Below, one piece after another: positions 57,501-64,000 of a stretch of DNA of 64,000 nt. The stretch covers positions 9,009 through 73,008 of the forward strand of contig JBPOGA010000017.1 in NCBI GenBank assembly GCA_051252415.1, in the 5' to 3' direction. The notes beneath the pieces are model-generated. The model ran no database searches, was not told the origin of the DNA, and saw only the letters and a list, made by a program, of their open reading frames with translations. The position numbers and the translations under genes are program-made. Each line of letters opens with the position of its first letter. The first letter of the stretch is position 1. Origin of the DNA: JBPOFY01 sp051252415. Lineage in GTDB: Bacteria; Verrucomicrobiota; Verrucomicrobiia; Opitutales; Coraliomargaritaceae.

Positions 57501-57633
57501 CCTCTTCGGCCGATGGTAAAACGAATTCAGCAGCAGCGTCCTCAGCGGCGGCTTCTTCAGCAGCATTAAGATGCACTGAACTGAGCATACATAATGCAAA
57601 TGATAGGTAGGAATAACGTAAGTAAGGCTTCAT
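54574..57633 (-). CDS. TonB-dependent outer membrane receptor
   Basis: ATG 57633 opens MKPYLRYSYLSFALCMLSSV, a signal peptide; the longer in-frame start has no signal. An Ala/Glu/Ser/Asp-rich stretch (about 25-70) precedes MPQFTVTTTQDKGY, the region next to the plug. The plug (about 80-200, with VERVEVIRGANSLVYGQAAP) is followed by a 22-strand-type barrel ending RRARLKFSVKF with a terminal Phe, as expected for outer membrane beta-barrels. It is 1019 residues long. Such receptors import siderophores or carbohydrates using TonB; there is no SusD-like gene beside it, so the substrate is unclear. It probably serves oligosaccharide uptake linked to the PL6 lyase. Confidence 0.93.
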   Translation of the reverse strand: MKPYLRYSYLSFALCMLSSVHLNAAEEAAAEDAAAEFVLPSAEEASSEVADGASSDSAPDAASDEEIFTVMPQFTVTTTQDKGYFSANTLAGTRTNQLIKNTPMTISVVNEDLMEDLNLSEISSLEKVVASIQDEGESFSNSVVRFRGLLTKNQLYEFMQRKLGQDSYNVERVEVIRGANSLVYGQAAPGGKANYLAKRAEFGNDETELKAEIGENGLYRAAIDHNMEINEKLAVRLMGTYYDRDYSQDFKSKTLDGQTLAISYRPTDKTTINLHLERYFEERLSPRNSYLDRTGEYGLTGILEDLPASPDVVKYLSSDALRHIINYNPATTHYPNDPGAYLAEGGLTRGGNAMDRIPQININSAEDLKNFYKYAGIDEDNFGYGSPDLRRERYGIFLMGDITHQFTDDLALKVAYAHEEYNGFTQQLATSGDLFLSATSRGGLRDPEFEPNSTPTATFGSAEWNANFPIYDGSDPSTMPSPYIIPTWERSKLTDDTDSIRTTLSWNTEFRGSKQQFIIGLDYDRRESTDIQWQQVLDYAVINDDNGTWNSSQYRARDYVLLSDYHNGGYDAFQDFNFTNELSPNYNTNANHSNARYGAGDPGYEASNSLTNPNYYALRESREAVVDTKALWIANQGTYMNGRLNTLLGMRFDYIDLTAQSLETQAIGNDQPVEIDETFTEASPSIGALFWLNEHFGVFANYAQSIESPTGWDINPIGESIPAETGIGMEAGIKFELMDGKLSGQLTFFDITKENDSITTLPTSALERLYPYEGGTGAYDDLLYGPTLGLDTDGTSFSPVGRKVAGIDTNSSGIELDVYYNPTPNWSLFLGYAFSDAVFKSGPKDPATGGDLVEDGQRVPGTSQHSANFTARYNFKEGTLKGWHVGANLQYRSKAFYNRLYADVGRSWRRSTSGSEQPGGIGGDFLDGRPDLFEPVDEFGNALPGAYTEHFDLWLSDSFETGVFLGWSGRLFNKAKDAPKYSFQFSVDNLFDERDLIASGNHARYTDGRRARLKFSVKF

Positions 57634-57668
57634 GCTTATAATGGGGTTTGGGTAACTTAGTTGGAAAC

Positions 57669-57698
57669 GCTCCTGTTTAATATTTATTAAACAGGAGC
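57669..57698. promoter_or_regulatory. Perfect 12-bp hairpin in receptor leader
   Basis: GCTCCTGTTTAA (57669-57680) and TTAAACAGGAGC (57687-57698) are exact inverted copies with a 6-base loop. The hairpin begins 36 bp before the receptor start, so it may be an operator or an RNA stem in the 5' leader. Confidence 0.6.
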
Positions 57699-57864
57699 AT
57701 TTATTTATCATTATATCTGATCGATCAACTATAAATTATGTGAATTTTCACTACAATTGGTTCATCCCACCAACCCACGAAGTGCGACAATCCACCACAC
57801 ACACACACTAACAGCACCCAGTTGATAGTTGATAGCGCGAGGTGGTTTGTGGCGTCCGCGTTTG

Positions 57865-57941
57865 GAAACTGTCTCAAAATTACAAAAAGGTGTCCTATGG
57901 GAGCGTCGGGCTCCCATTGATTGAATTTTGAGACAACTTCC
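57865..57941. repeat. Family-2 inverted-repeat element, short copy 4
   Basis: This 77-bp copy has the GGAAACTGTCTCAAAATT end and a diverged right end (AATTTTGAGACAACTTCC). It resembles the short copy at 31648-31724. Confidence 0.7.
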
Positions 57942-57962
57942 TTACACAGGCCTTTTGTTTTC

Positions 57963-58037
57963 GCAGGGCTCGTGCTTGCACGATGCTTCCGTCATCGTAG
58001 TCGTTCAGAACAGCATCGCGTAAACAGCGAGCCCTAC
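57963..58037. repeat. Uninterrupted GTAGGGCTCG-type palindromic element
   Basis: The arms GCAGGGCTCGTGCTTG and GCGAGCCCTAC enclose about 50 bp without a family-2 insertion. The 75-bp length is near the size predicted when the 141-bp inner element is removed from the composites at 27828 and 37189. Confidence 0.6.
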
Positions 58038-58121
58038 AACATTTGACAAACTCAGGTCAAGCTGGAGATCTGCCCCTCCGCCGCCTAAGTTCATTGCAAA
58101 TAGAATACTTGCTGGCACAAA

Positions 58122-58153
58122 TTATTAACTGGTCTAGTTAATAAAAGTTAACT
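58122..58153. promoter_or_regulatory. Operator-like inverted repeat before LacI gene
   Basis: TTATTAACT (58122-58130) and AGTTAATAA (58136-58144) form a perfect inverted repeat separated by 5 bp, and AGTTAACT follows at 58146-58153. LacI-type repressors often bind operators before their own gene. The site lies 43-75 bp before the GTG start. Confidence 0.6.
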
Positions 58154-58196
58154 ATGACCTAATAAAAAATGAAGCTTCAGCAGGAAATTTGATTAC

Positions 58197-59264
58197 GTGA
58201 AAAAACGAAAAGTATCCCAACAGCAAATAGCAAAAGAACTCGGCGTCTCCCAAACACTCGTCTCCATGGTGCTGAACGGTCGCAGAGAGGGCATATCCAA
58301 AGACTCGGTGAAACGCATCCTGGACTACGCCCAAAAGCACGGTTACGCGCCGAAGGGCATGAAATTCAATCCTGCTGATGCAAATAACGGCAACACGATT
58401 GAAGCGGTCGGCTACATTCTGCGCTCCCCACTGAAACTCGCGACGAAGAGTAACTTCTTTAGCCTCGTCCATCAAGGCATGTACGATGAACTCAGCAAGA
58501 ATGACATTAAAACAATGTTTTTTGGGGGTGAAGACGATCTAACTGAGCAGGACTTCGATAAGATTTGTCAGGGCCGAGACTCTCTGCGTGGCATTGCTGT
58601 CCTAGGGCAAGTCGCCCCTGCAGTGATTAACAAGCTACGGGCAAGTAAGTTACCCATTGTAACGATTTCCGCTCGATACGGCGGGCTTTGCCATTCTGTA
58701 CTTCCCAATGAAATGCAAACCGGCGAAAAGCTGATGGAACATCTCTACGAGCTTGGCCATCGCCGCTTCGCCTGGATTGGAGGTAATAAAAATACAATGC
58801 GTCACATCGAGCGACTAAATGCATTTACCATAAGCCTAGAGAGTCACCAATTGACGTGCGCCCCAAAGGACTCGATCTCGCTCGAGAACGCAGACCGCCA
58901 AGATGGCTTTAATGCAGCACAAGTCATTCTAACCAATCGCAAGCAGAATCGGCCAACGGCTTTAGTCTGCTACAATGGCCTAATGGCACGTGGGGCCACC
59001 GACTACTTACTCCAAAATCGTATTAAGGTGGGGAAAGATATCAGCGTTGTTGCCCTAGACAACACCAAGGTCTGCGATGAAAGCTTACCTAAGATCACTT
59101 GCTGCGGCTCTTCTCCAGAGGAAATGGGTGCGACGGCGGCTCGATTAATCATTCAAAGCTCCGACATGGCAGATGGAACATTCTCGGAACTGACGCTTCC
59201 TACAGAGTTTCACGATCGTGAGTCATCAGGCCCGGCTCCAAGGGCAGTAACCAATTCCAAATAA
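58197..59264 (+). CDS. LacI-family transcriptional regulator
   Basis: The GTG at 58197 gives a helix-turn-helix at residues 5-25 (VSQQQIAKELGVSQTLVSMVL) with the following hinge (GISKDSVKRILDYAQKHGYAP), a LacI-family hallmark. The remaining 300 residues form a periplasmic-binding-protein-like sensor domain (VGYILRSPLKL, YELGHRRFAWIGGN, ALVCYNGLMARGATDYLLQ). It is a cytoplasmic DNA-binding protein that senses a sugar or sugar derivative and controls nearby catabolic genes. An operator-like inverted repeat precedes its own start, suggesting autoregulation. Its divergent neighbour is a TonB receptor, a common arrangement in polysaccharide loci. Confidence 0.94.
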   Translation: MKKRKVSQQQIAKELGVSQTLVSMVLNGRREGISKDSVKRILDYAQKHGYAPKGMKFNPADANNGNTIEAVGYILRSPLKLATKSNFFSLVHQGMYDELSKNDIKTMFFGGEDDLTEQDFDKICQGRDSLRGIAVLGQVAPAVINKLRASKLPIVTISARYGGLCHSVLPNEMQTGEKLMEHLYELGHRRFAWIGGNKNTMRHIERLNAFTISLESHQLTCAPKDSISLENADRQDGFNAAQVILTNRKQNRPTALVCYNGLMARGATDYLLQNRIKVGKDISVVALDNTKVCDESLPKITCCGSSPEEMGATAARLIIQSSDMADGTFSELTLPTEFHDRESSGPAPRAVTNSK

Positions 59265-59572
59265 CAAAAAGAGTATAAGATATAGTCGGGTAGCGAGGGC
59301 GTTAATTTCTCCACTATCACAACACCTGCCCTACTCTCGCCACTATACCACCCAAAGGCTGGCTCAGAACTGCAGAGAGATTGCCCAATGTCGGACTCTA
59401 TGCGCGCCCCCTGCCCGCCGCGGCCCGTGATTCTCAATTCGGCAGGCTGCTAAGGCTCGATTTTTGAACCATTCATTTACGCAATATCTATGGGGTGCCA
59501 ATTTGGATGAGAATCACAAAAAAAGCGCCACCACGATCAACGTGATGGCGCTCAGATAAGAAAACCTTGAGC
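59265..59572. other. Intergenic region with terminator for the minus-strand gene
   Basis: No coding sequence is supported. The last part contains the terminator of the PEP-CTERM gene at 59573. Confidence 0.55.
59518..59552 (-). terminator. Intrinsic terminator of PEP-CTERM gene
   Basis: AGCGCCACCACG (59524-59535) pairs with CGTGATGGCGCT (59541-59552) with one mismatch. Read on the minus strand it is followed by a run of T (59518-59524). Confidence 0.85.
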
Positions 59573-60376
59573 TTACTGCTTTCTACGGCGGGAGAATCCA
59601 ACAACAGCCAGAGCTGAGAAGAAGATCAAGCCAGTAGATGCTTCAGGCACGATCGCCCCAGCGTCCGATCCAGTGTAAACTGTAATGTCGTCAAAGATAG
59701 TTTCCATTGGTGAAGCAGCATTCGAAGAACCAGTGAAACCAATCTCATTGATTCCATCTGCAAGAACGATGTCACCTCCAATGCTCAATGCCTCATCGGT
59801 ATCCACCAAAACACCATCCACCCAAGTATCGATACTCGAAGCCGCCATAGTTCTGGTAGTGCCACCAATAGTGTATTCAAATCCCAGTGTTTGATGGGTA
59901 TTAATGACAAAAGAGAGAGCAAGTGCTTGGCCTTCAATAAAAGTCGCGACTGTACTTCCATCTGGTTTGAGACTGCCATCCTGCTCAAACGATACGGTTG
60001 TGAAAGTTCTCGCTGATGATGTTGGTCTGCTGGTGTTGTTATGACCAAACCTTAGATTGATGTCTTCTGTGTAAGCGGAGATACCCACGATCGATGCACT
60101 GAGGTCGAGCCTAAAGCCCTCTCCTTCAGCAATAGGATTGGCGATGTCCCACCAAGCTTCAGGCTTGTTAGTTGTAGAAAAGTCAGCTAGGCGGAGCGAC
60201 TCGCTATCGAGGCCAATTGAAGTTGCATCAACTGTTTCGGTAAATACTTCGATGCCGTCGTGATCGATTGTGTCAATTCCAGCCATATCGGATAAACCAG
60301 AGTAGAGGACCTCGATTGCGCCATACATCGCGGGAGCCGCAAGAATTGCAAGGGTTGGGATGAGTAACTTTTTCAT
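59573..60376 (-). CDS. PEP-CTERM sorting domain protein
   Basis: The 267-residue product has a signal peptide (MKKLLIPTLAILAAPAMYGA) and a beta-rich body (EGFRLDLSASIVGISAY, ALALSFVINTHQTLGFEY, METIFDDITVYTGS), resembling a LamG-like sandwich. It ends VPEASTGLIFFSALAVVGF then SRRRKQ, a PEP-CTERM tail. Surface location after exosortase processing is likely; the body could bind carbohydrate but no known motif marks it. It is transcribed away from the LacI gene and ends at a strong terminator. Confidence 0.88.
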   Translation of the reverse strand: MKKLLIPTLAILAAPAMYGAIEVLYSGLSDMAGIDTIDHDGIEVFTETVDATSIGLDSESLRLADFSTTNKPEAWWDIANPIAEGEGFRLDLSASIVGISAYTEDINLRFGHNNTSRPTSSARTFTTVSFEQDGSLKPDGSTVATFIEGQALALSFVINTHQTLGFEYTIGGTTRTMAASSIDTWVDGVLVDTDEALSIGGDIVLADGINEIGFTGSSNAASPMETIFDDITVYTGSDAGAIVPEASTGLIFFSALAVVGFSRRRKQ

Positions 60377-60803
60377 ATATTAGGTTTGGGCTTCTCGATG
60401 GGCCTATGTAAAACTATGAGTCCTTCGAAGGTTGGTGTCCATGGATTTAATAATTATGAACTAGAAAGCAAGGTGCAAAGTTTTTAGCAAGCTTTTTCTT
60501 TTCAGCGAGTTGACTCCATAAATATTAATACCGGAGAGCCAAAGCGCAGTGAGCTAAAAAGAATACGTTGCCTCACAAATCATGACACTTGCAACCAAGT
60601 GCATGAATATAAGCCAATTCAGCTCAGATTATTCACCTCTTGCAGTCTTTGAATTTTACGGCGGTCTACTGCGACACCGACACGTCGCCGTCTCGCGCGG
60701 GAAGCGTCATCAGCAAACGATAAGACATATACTTAGCCGATCTACCATCTATGCCCTTCCCTGTTTTGAAAACACTACAACCTGCCCATTCTAGAACTGA
60801 GCC
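60377..60803. other. Intergenic region, no gene seen
   Basis: Only a 70-codon frame (60582-60794, plus) exists, with no signal, domain or start context. The part next to 60376 should contain the PEP-CTERM gene's promoter. Confidence 0.5.
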
Positions 60804-61304
60804 TTAGTGACCTAGATTCACACCACCATGCAACAGCATAGCATCTGTAAACTGAAGCTTCCTAGCTAAGTCCCGAGCCAAATTGACCATCAACTGACAG
60901 AATACATCTGGAGCCTCACCACGTAAATGATTCAAGTCGCGCCTAGAAAGTAGCACGAGCCTAGAGTCCTCTGCAGCGACAAATGAGGCCATATTATTAA
61001 TAAGCGAAAGCATGGCGACCTCACCAAAACAATCGCCGACATTGAATTCACGCTTTGCAACGGTCACAGATTGGTCAGTGATCTGCAGTTCTACGCGGCC
61101 ATCTAAAATGATATACAGGTGCGAAGGCTCTTCGCCCTGCTTTGCGATGTACTGCCCCTCATGATAGCGAGCGATCTTAAAATAACGAGCGATCACCTCT
61201 AGCTTCTCCTCTACAATTCCACCCAGAAACGAAATCTTGGACAGAATGGGCATGACTGTATTCAAATCAGACAGGGGCTCTAGGGGTACATCAGGGTTAC
61301 TCAT
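60804..61304 (-). CDS. Cyclic-nucleotide-binding-fold protein without HTH
   Basis: ATG 61304 follows a weak GGAA site, so I prefer it to TTG 61316. The 166-residue protein is a single Crp-type cNMP-binding fold: GQYIAKQGEEPSHLYIILDG (50-69) and GDCFGEVAMLS (90-100) form the sheet and phosphate cassette. In cNMP-binding relatives an Arg follows about ten residues after FGE; here Met105 is at that site (NNMASFVA), so cAMP or cGMP binding is doubtful. There is no DNA-binding domain. It may act as a small signalling or structural regulator. Its 5' neighbour, the symporter, lies 204 bp away. Confidence 0.88.
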   Translation of the reverse strand: MSNPDVPLEPLSDLNTVMPILSKISFLGGIVEEKLEVIARYFKIARYHEGQYIAKQGEEPSHLYIILDGRVELQITDQSVTVAKREFNVGDCFGEVAMLSLINNMASFVAAEDSRLVLLSRRDLNHLRGEAPDVFCQLMVNLARDLARKLQFTDAMLLHGGVNLGH

Positions 61305-61428
61305 AACGCGTTCCAATATCTAGAAGACACAAGTGGCAAAAAGCGAGCGGCAAAAGCACTCGAAGAGCCAAAAGTATCTGATCCATCATAAGTTATCCAT
61401 TGCCTCTTGATCGGCGCTTAAAGATGAA

Positions 61429-61460
61429 AAAGCCTGCTGGGAATATCCCAAGCAGGCTTT
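61429..61460 (-). terminator. Intrinsic terminator of the symporter gene
   Basis: AAAGCCTGCT (61429-61438) pairs with AGCAGGCTTT (61451-61460), with GGGA/TCCC inside. On the minus strand the stem is followed by a T run. It lies about 50 bp past the stop. Confidence 0.8.
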
Positions 61461-61508
61461 GTAAATTGAGCACACCCTGATTCTATTGTATGCGCTTAAA
61501 ACAGCAAC

Positions 61509-63287
61509 TTAACTCTCCGCAGCCAATCGCTTACGGCGCTTAACGACAAAAGCCCGATAGAGAAGACCACCAATTGCGATAATCAAAAAGCCACAGAAGA
61601 AGAAACACATACGACCACTAAATGTGTTTGGGATAATCGCGCCCAGCAATGAGATGAAGCCGCCATAGACTAAGCAAAGCATGCCGAGGACTTTCGCCTG
61701 CATTTCGTCGGAATCCGACGCCCCACCCTCTCCAGCATGATCCACTGGGCGCCCTAAACGTTCGAAGAGATCTTCAACCGCTGGAGGCGTCTCTGTCTTC
61801 ATACGCTTGGCCACCCATACGGTGAAGAAGAACCAAATAGTACACACAATAATGTTACCCAGTCCGCTACACACATACAAAAAGTCTTTTTCCTCTCGAA
61901 TCGAAAGGTCTTGATAACCGAACCAAGCAGGATCCAAGAACCACTTCGAAAAAGCAGAGAAGGCCAAGCCCACGAGCAAACTACTCCACGCCGACCAGCG
62001 TGGCGCTCCCTTAACAAAGATACCCCAAACTAAGGGCATCGCATATGGAAGTGTGATCAACGCCCCGAATAGGATCATGATATCGAAGAGATTTAATTCC
62101 TGGATCGACTGCATCCCCAAGGCTGCGCCGATGATCAAGAAGCCGAATAGAGCTGATATAACCTTACCGGCCATCAACAAGTGCTCCGGCGTTGCGTCTT
62201 TTTTGAAAATTGGCTGGTAGAAATTCTTAACAATGATTCCAGCATTTCGGTTCAAACCAGAATCCATCGAAGAAATGGTGGCAGCAAACAATGCACAGAG
62301 CAATAGGCCCAACATACCGAGCGGCATAAGCTCTAAGCCAATGAATACAAAGGCACCTTCGTATGCTTTATCACCCAAATGCGGGAACACGACCGATAGA
62401 TCCGGTTGAATGATGCGCGCAGCCATTGGCGGAATAAACCAGATGAATGGCCCTATAAACATGAGGACTGAAGCCATCAATGAGGCCTTCCTCGCCTGGC
62501 TGTCATCCTTAACGCACAGGTATCGATACGAATCAAACATGTTGTTCAACTTGAAGGCCTGTATGACAAAGGCGGCAAATATCCAGACATAAACAAAGGT
62601 CGCATCTTCTGCTTTCCAAAACTGCAGGTGCCCTTCGGGCAGTTTAGTCAGAAGCCCACTCAAACCACCAACAGCCTCATGGCTCAGCGCAAGGTAGCAG
62701 GCCACAAGTGTAATCGACATCAAGAGCAAGGTCTGCATGAAGTCCGACGCGACAATCGCCCAAGATCCTCCTGACACTGACATAAAGACCACAACGATCC
62801 CCACAATAACCACCGTTAAACTCGGCGGAATATTAAAGAAGCCTGAAGCGACGATACCCAAGCCGTTTAGCCAAATACCCGCATAGACAACACTCATCGG
62901 CACTTGGATCCAAGTGAAGACCTGCTCGTTTACATGCCCAAATCGATCACGCACACCCTCAATCGGGGTCACGACTCGCATCCGTCGAAAGCGATAACTG
63001 GTAAATAAATAATTACCAAGATAGCCCACAGCGTTACCGAAGAAAATCGCCATCACTAGTGTGCCGTCGATATACGCCTTTCCCGCAGCACCAGTAAAAG
63101 TCCAAGCGCTAAATTGCGTCATAAACGCCGATGCGCCAACGAGCCACCATAGCATGCTGCCTCCTCCACGGAAGTAATCACTCGCATCCTTACTAAAGGC
63201 TTTAAAAATTATCCCCAGACTAGACTGAAAGACAAAATAGAAAATGATGACCAAAAGGTCCCATTGATTGAGGTTTGTTCCAAACAT
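61509..63287 (-). CDS. Sodium:solute symporter (SSS family)
   Basis: The 592-residue protein has about thirteen or more hydrophobic membrane segments, starting WDLLVIIFYFVFQSSLGIIF and with GGGSMLWWLVGASAFMTQFS, typical of SSS transporters with sodium- and sugar-binding segments TM1 and TM2. A cytoplasmic loop near the C-terminus (about residues 490-525) is charged. Relatives import sugars, pyranose derivatives or organic acids with sodium. It probably imports monosaccharides or small products released by the enzymes of this region. It is preceded by no clear Shine-Dalgarno site. Substrate is not determined. Confidence 0.93.
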   Translation of the reverse strand: MFGTNLNQWDLLVIIFYFVFQSSLGIIFKAFSKDASDYFRGGGSMLWWLVGASAFMTQFSAWTFTGAAGKAYIDGTLVMAIFFGNAVGYLGNYLFTSYRFRRMRVVTPIEGVRDRFGHVNEQVFTWIQVPMSVVYAGIWLNGLGIVASGFFNIPPSLTVVIVGIVVVFMSVSGGSWAIVASDFMQTLLLMSITLVACYLALSHEAVGGLSGLLTKLPEGHLQFWKAEDATFVYVWIFAAFVIQAFKLNNMFDSYRYLCVKDDSQARKASLMASVLMFIGPFIWFIPPMAARIIQPDLSVVFPHLGDKAYEGAFVFIGLELMPLGMLGLLLCALFAATISSMDSGLNRNAGIIVKNFYQPIFKKDATPEHLLMAGKVISALFGFLIIGAALGMQSIQELNLFDIMILFGALITLPYAMPLVWGIFVKGAPRWSAWSSLLVGLAFSAFSKWFLDPAWFGYQDLSIREEKDFLYVCSGLGNIIVCTIWFFFTVWVAKRMKTETPPAVEDLFERLGRPVDHAGEGGASDSDEMQAKVLGMLCLVYGGFISLLGAIIPNTFSGRMCFFFCGFLIIAIGGLLYRAFVVKRRKRLAAES

Positions 63288-64000
63288 AAGCAGGGGTATT
63301 TTTAAATTCTAACAGAAAATGGAGCTGAAATGCGCCCGAAAGCTGAAATCAGATGCGATTAATAATTATTAGTTAAAGTGCCATCAATGTAATGATTTAA
63401 GCAAGAACAATATTTAGTAGTCTAGAGATAATGCGACCAGTGTATTGAAGCATCATGGATCCAACACTCAAGTTATACTGCCGAGCATCATGAATTGTGA
63501 TTTCGAACAAAATGAAAGAAAGGGAGCAAGATGCTCCCACGACTACCCTATAGCACTCTGCATAAAATAAGACTCAAGAATTGTAGCCACGGCACCTGCG
63601 TTCGGCATAGCCGTAGGCGACGACAGATCTGTTACCGTGCTTGCTTCTGAGATGCCAAATCAACGGACGCCTCAACACTGCTTCGCTCTTCCATGCGTCA
63701 CTGGTTCAGCTATGCAGGACACAGTCGAGCTATGCAGGCCACGGCGGAGTGAGGCGGCTACATCTCGTAAATGAGTCAGAATAAATGCTGTATGCTCTAG
63801 TGTGGTGCCAGCGAAGTTACATTACATAATTTAATGAGAAGGGAAGAGGTAGCGCAGGCGCGTCCCAAATGGCACTACCTTTAGGGCTTTTTCAAGAAAT
63901 TGGAGAGGTGAATCTAAATTTCCTTTGTAGGGCTGTCGCTTGCGGCATGCCGCGCTGTCACTGAGCTGATGCCATCCCTACGCGGCATGCCGCAAGCGAC
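63288..64000. other. Intergenic region with family-1 copy C and palindromic sequence at the end
   Basis: Next to the symporter is an AT-rich stretch with the palindrome TAATAATTATTA (63360-63371), then the family-1 element (63551-63799). Near the edge another GTAGGGCT-type palindrome begins (63928). No gene is seen. Confidence 0.6.
63551..63799. repeat. Family-1 inverted-repeat element, longer copy C
   Basis: It opens with TAGCACTCTGCATAAAATAA and ends GCTGTATGCTCTA, related to copies at 18452 and 31113. It is 249 bp because the interior carries an extra stretch of roughly 75 bp that is absent from the other two. Confidence 0.7.

Larger units (their letters stand above)
57634..58196. other. 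Divergent intergenic region with leader hairpin, repeats and operator-like sites
   Basis: It separates the receptor (minus) from the LacI gene (plus). Starting at the receptor it holds a perfect 12-bp hairpin, family-2 copy 4, an uninterrupted GTAGGGCTCG-like element, and TTAAC-type repeats near the LacI start. No gene is supported. Confidence 0.7.

Noticed and set aside
60582..60794. Possible 70-codon gene
   Set aside because: No signal, domain, ribosome site or conserved context supports it.
63360..63371. TAATAATTATTA palindrome as an operator
   Set aside because: A 12-bp AT-only palindrome is expected by chance in an AT-rich leader, and no second copy near a related gene was seen.

Overview
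The window looks like a chromosomal stretch from a marine Verrucomicrobiota bacterium, most likely class Opitutia (Puniceicoccales/Coraliomargarita-like). This rests on sequence hallmarks only: several short secreted proteins end in PEP-CTERM sorting tails (VPEP/IPEP, a hydrophobic stretch, then RRR); large secreted enzymes carry CBM6, FN3 and a C-terminal 'LxNLLEFAxGTDP' segment; and DUF1080, ThuA, SASA esterase, sulfatase and autotransporter-strand proteins are typical of that phylum. Many genes lack a clear Shine-Dalgarno sequence. No rRNA, tRNA, CRISPR array, prophage or intact transposase was seen.

Layout. Bases 3-7738 (+): a beta-helix protein cut by the window edge, an SGNH esterase, a CBM6-containing subtilase with an altered catalytic triad, and an anchored enzyme-like protein of unknown family. 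Bases 7934-23414 (+): two giant paralogous clan GH-A glycoside hydrolases flank a multidomain putative lyase, two near-identical PEP-CTERM proteins and a LolA-like membrane protein. Bases 23898-27533 (+): a double FG-GAP/ASPIC protein. Bases 27534-32020: mostly repeats around one autotransporter-strand PEP-CTERM gene. Bases 32021-45146 (-): SASA esterase, GH3, sulfatase, ThuA/DUF1080 fusion, heparinase-II-like lyase and two tandem PEP-CTERM paralogues. Bases 45378-51894 (+): DUF1080 protein, PEP-CTERM protein, then a tight cluster of a beta-helix/PDZ protein, a DUF6250-like lipoprotein and an alpha/beta hydrolase. Bases 51948-57633 (-): small exported protein, PL6 lyase and TonB-dependent receptor. 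Bases 58197-63287: a LacI-family regulator, a PEP-CTERM protein, a cNMP-binding-fold protein and a sodium:solute symporter.

Together the genes suit breakdown of complex, probably sulfated and uronate-containing marine polysaccharides. Secreted lyases and hydrolases cut the polymer, esterases and a formylglycine sulfatase remove decorations, a TonB receptor and an SSS symporter take up products, and a LacI regulator could report substrate. The exact polysaccharide cannot be read from the sequence, and there is no SusD partner.

The least explained parts are: a roughly 200-residue N-terminal module repeated in the giant hydrolases; the subtilase with CBM6 spliced in beside a Glu-for-Asp change; a 491-bp identical block in two diverged repeats; GTTAAC operator-like motifs before both paralogous hydrolases and the LacI gene; and two families of short inverted-repeat elements, one inserted inside another palindromic element with an apparent TT duplication.
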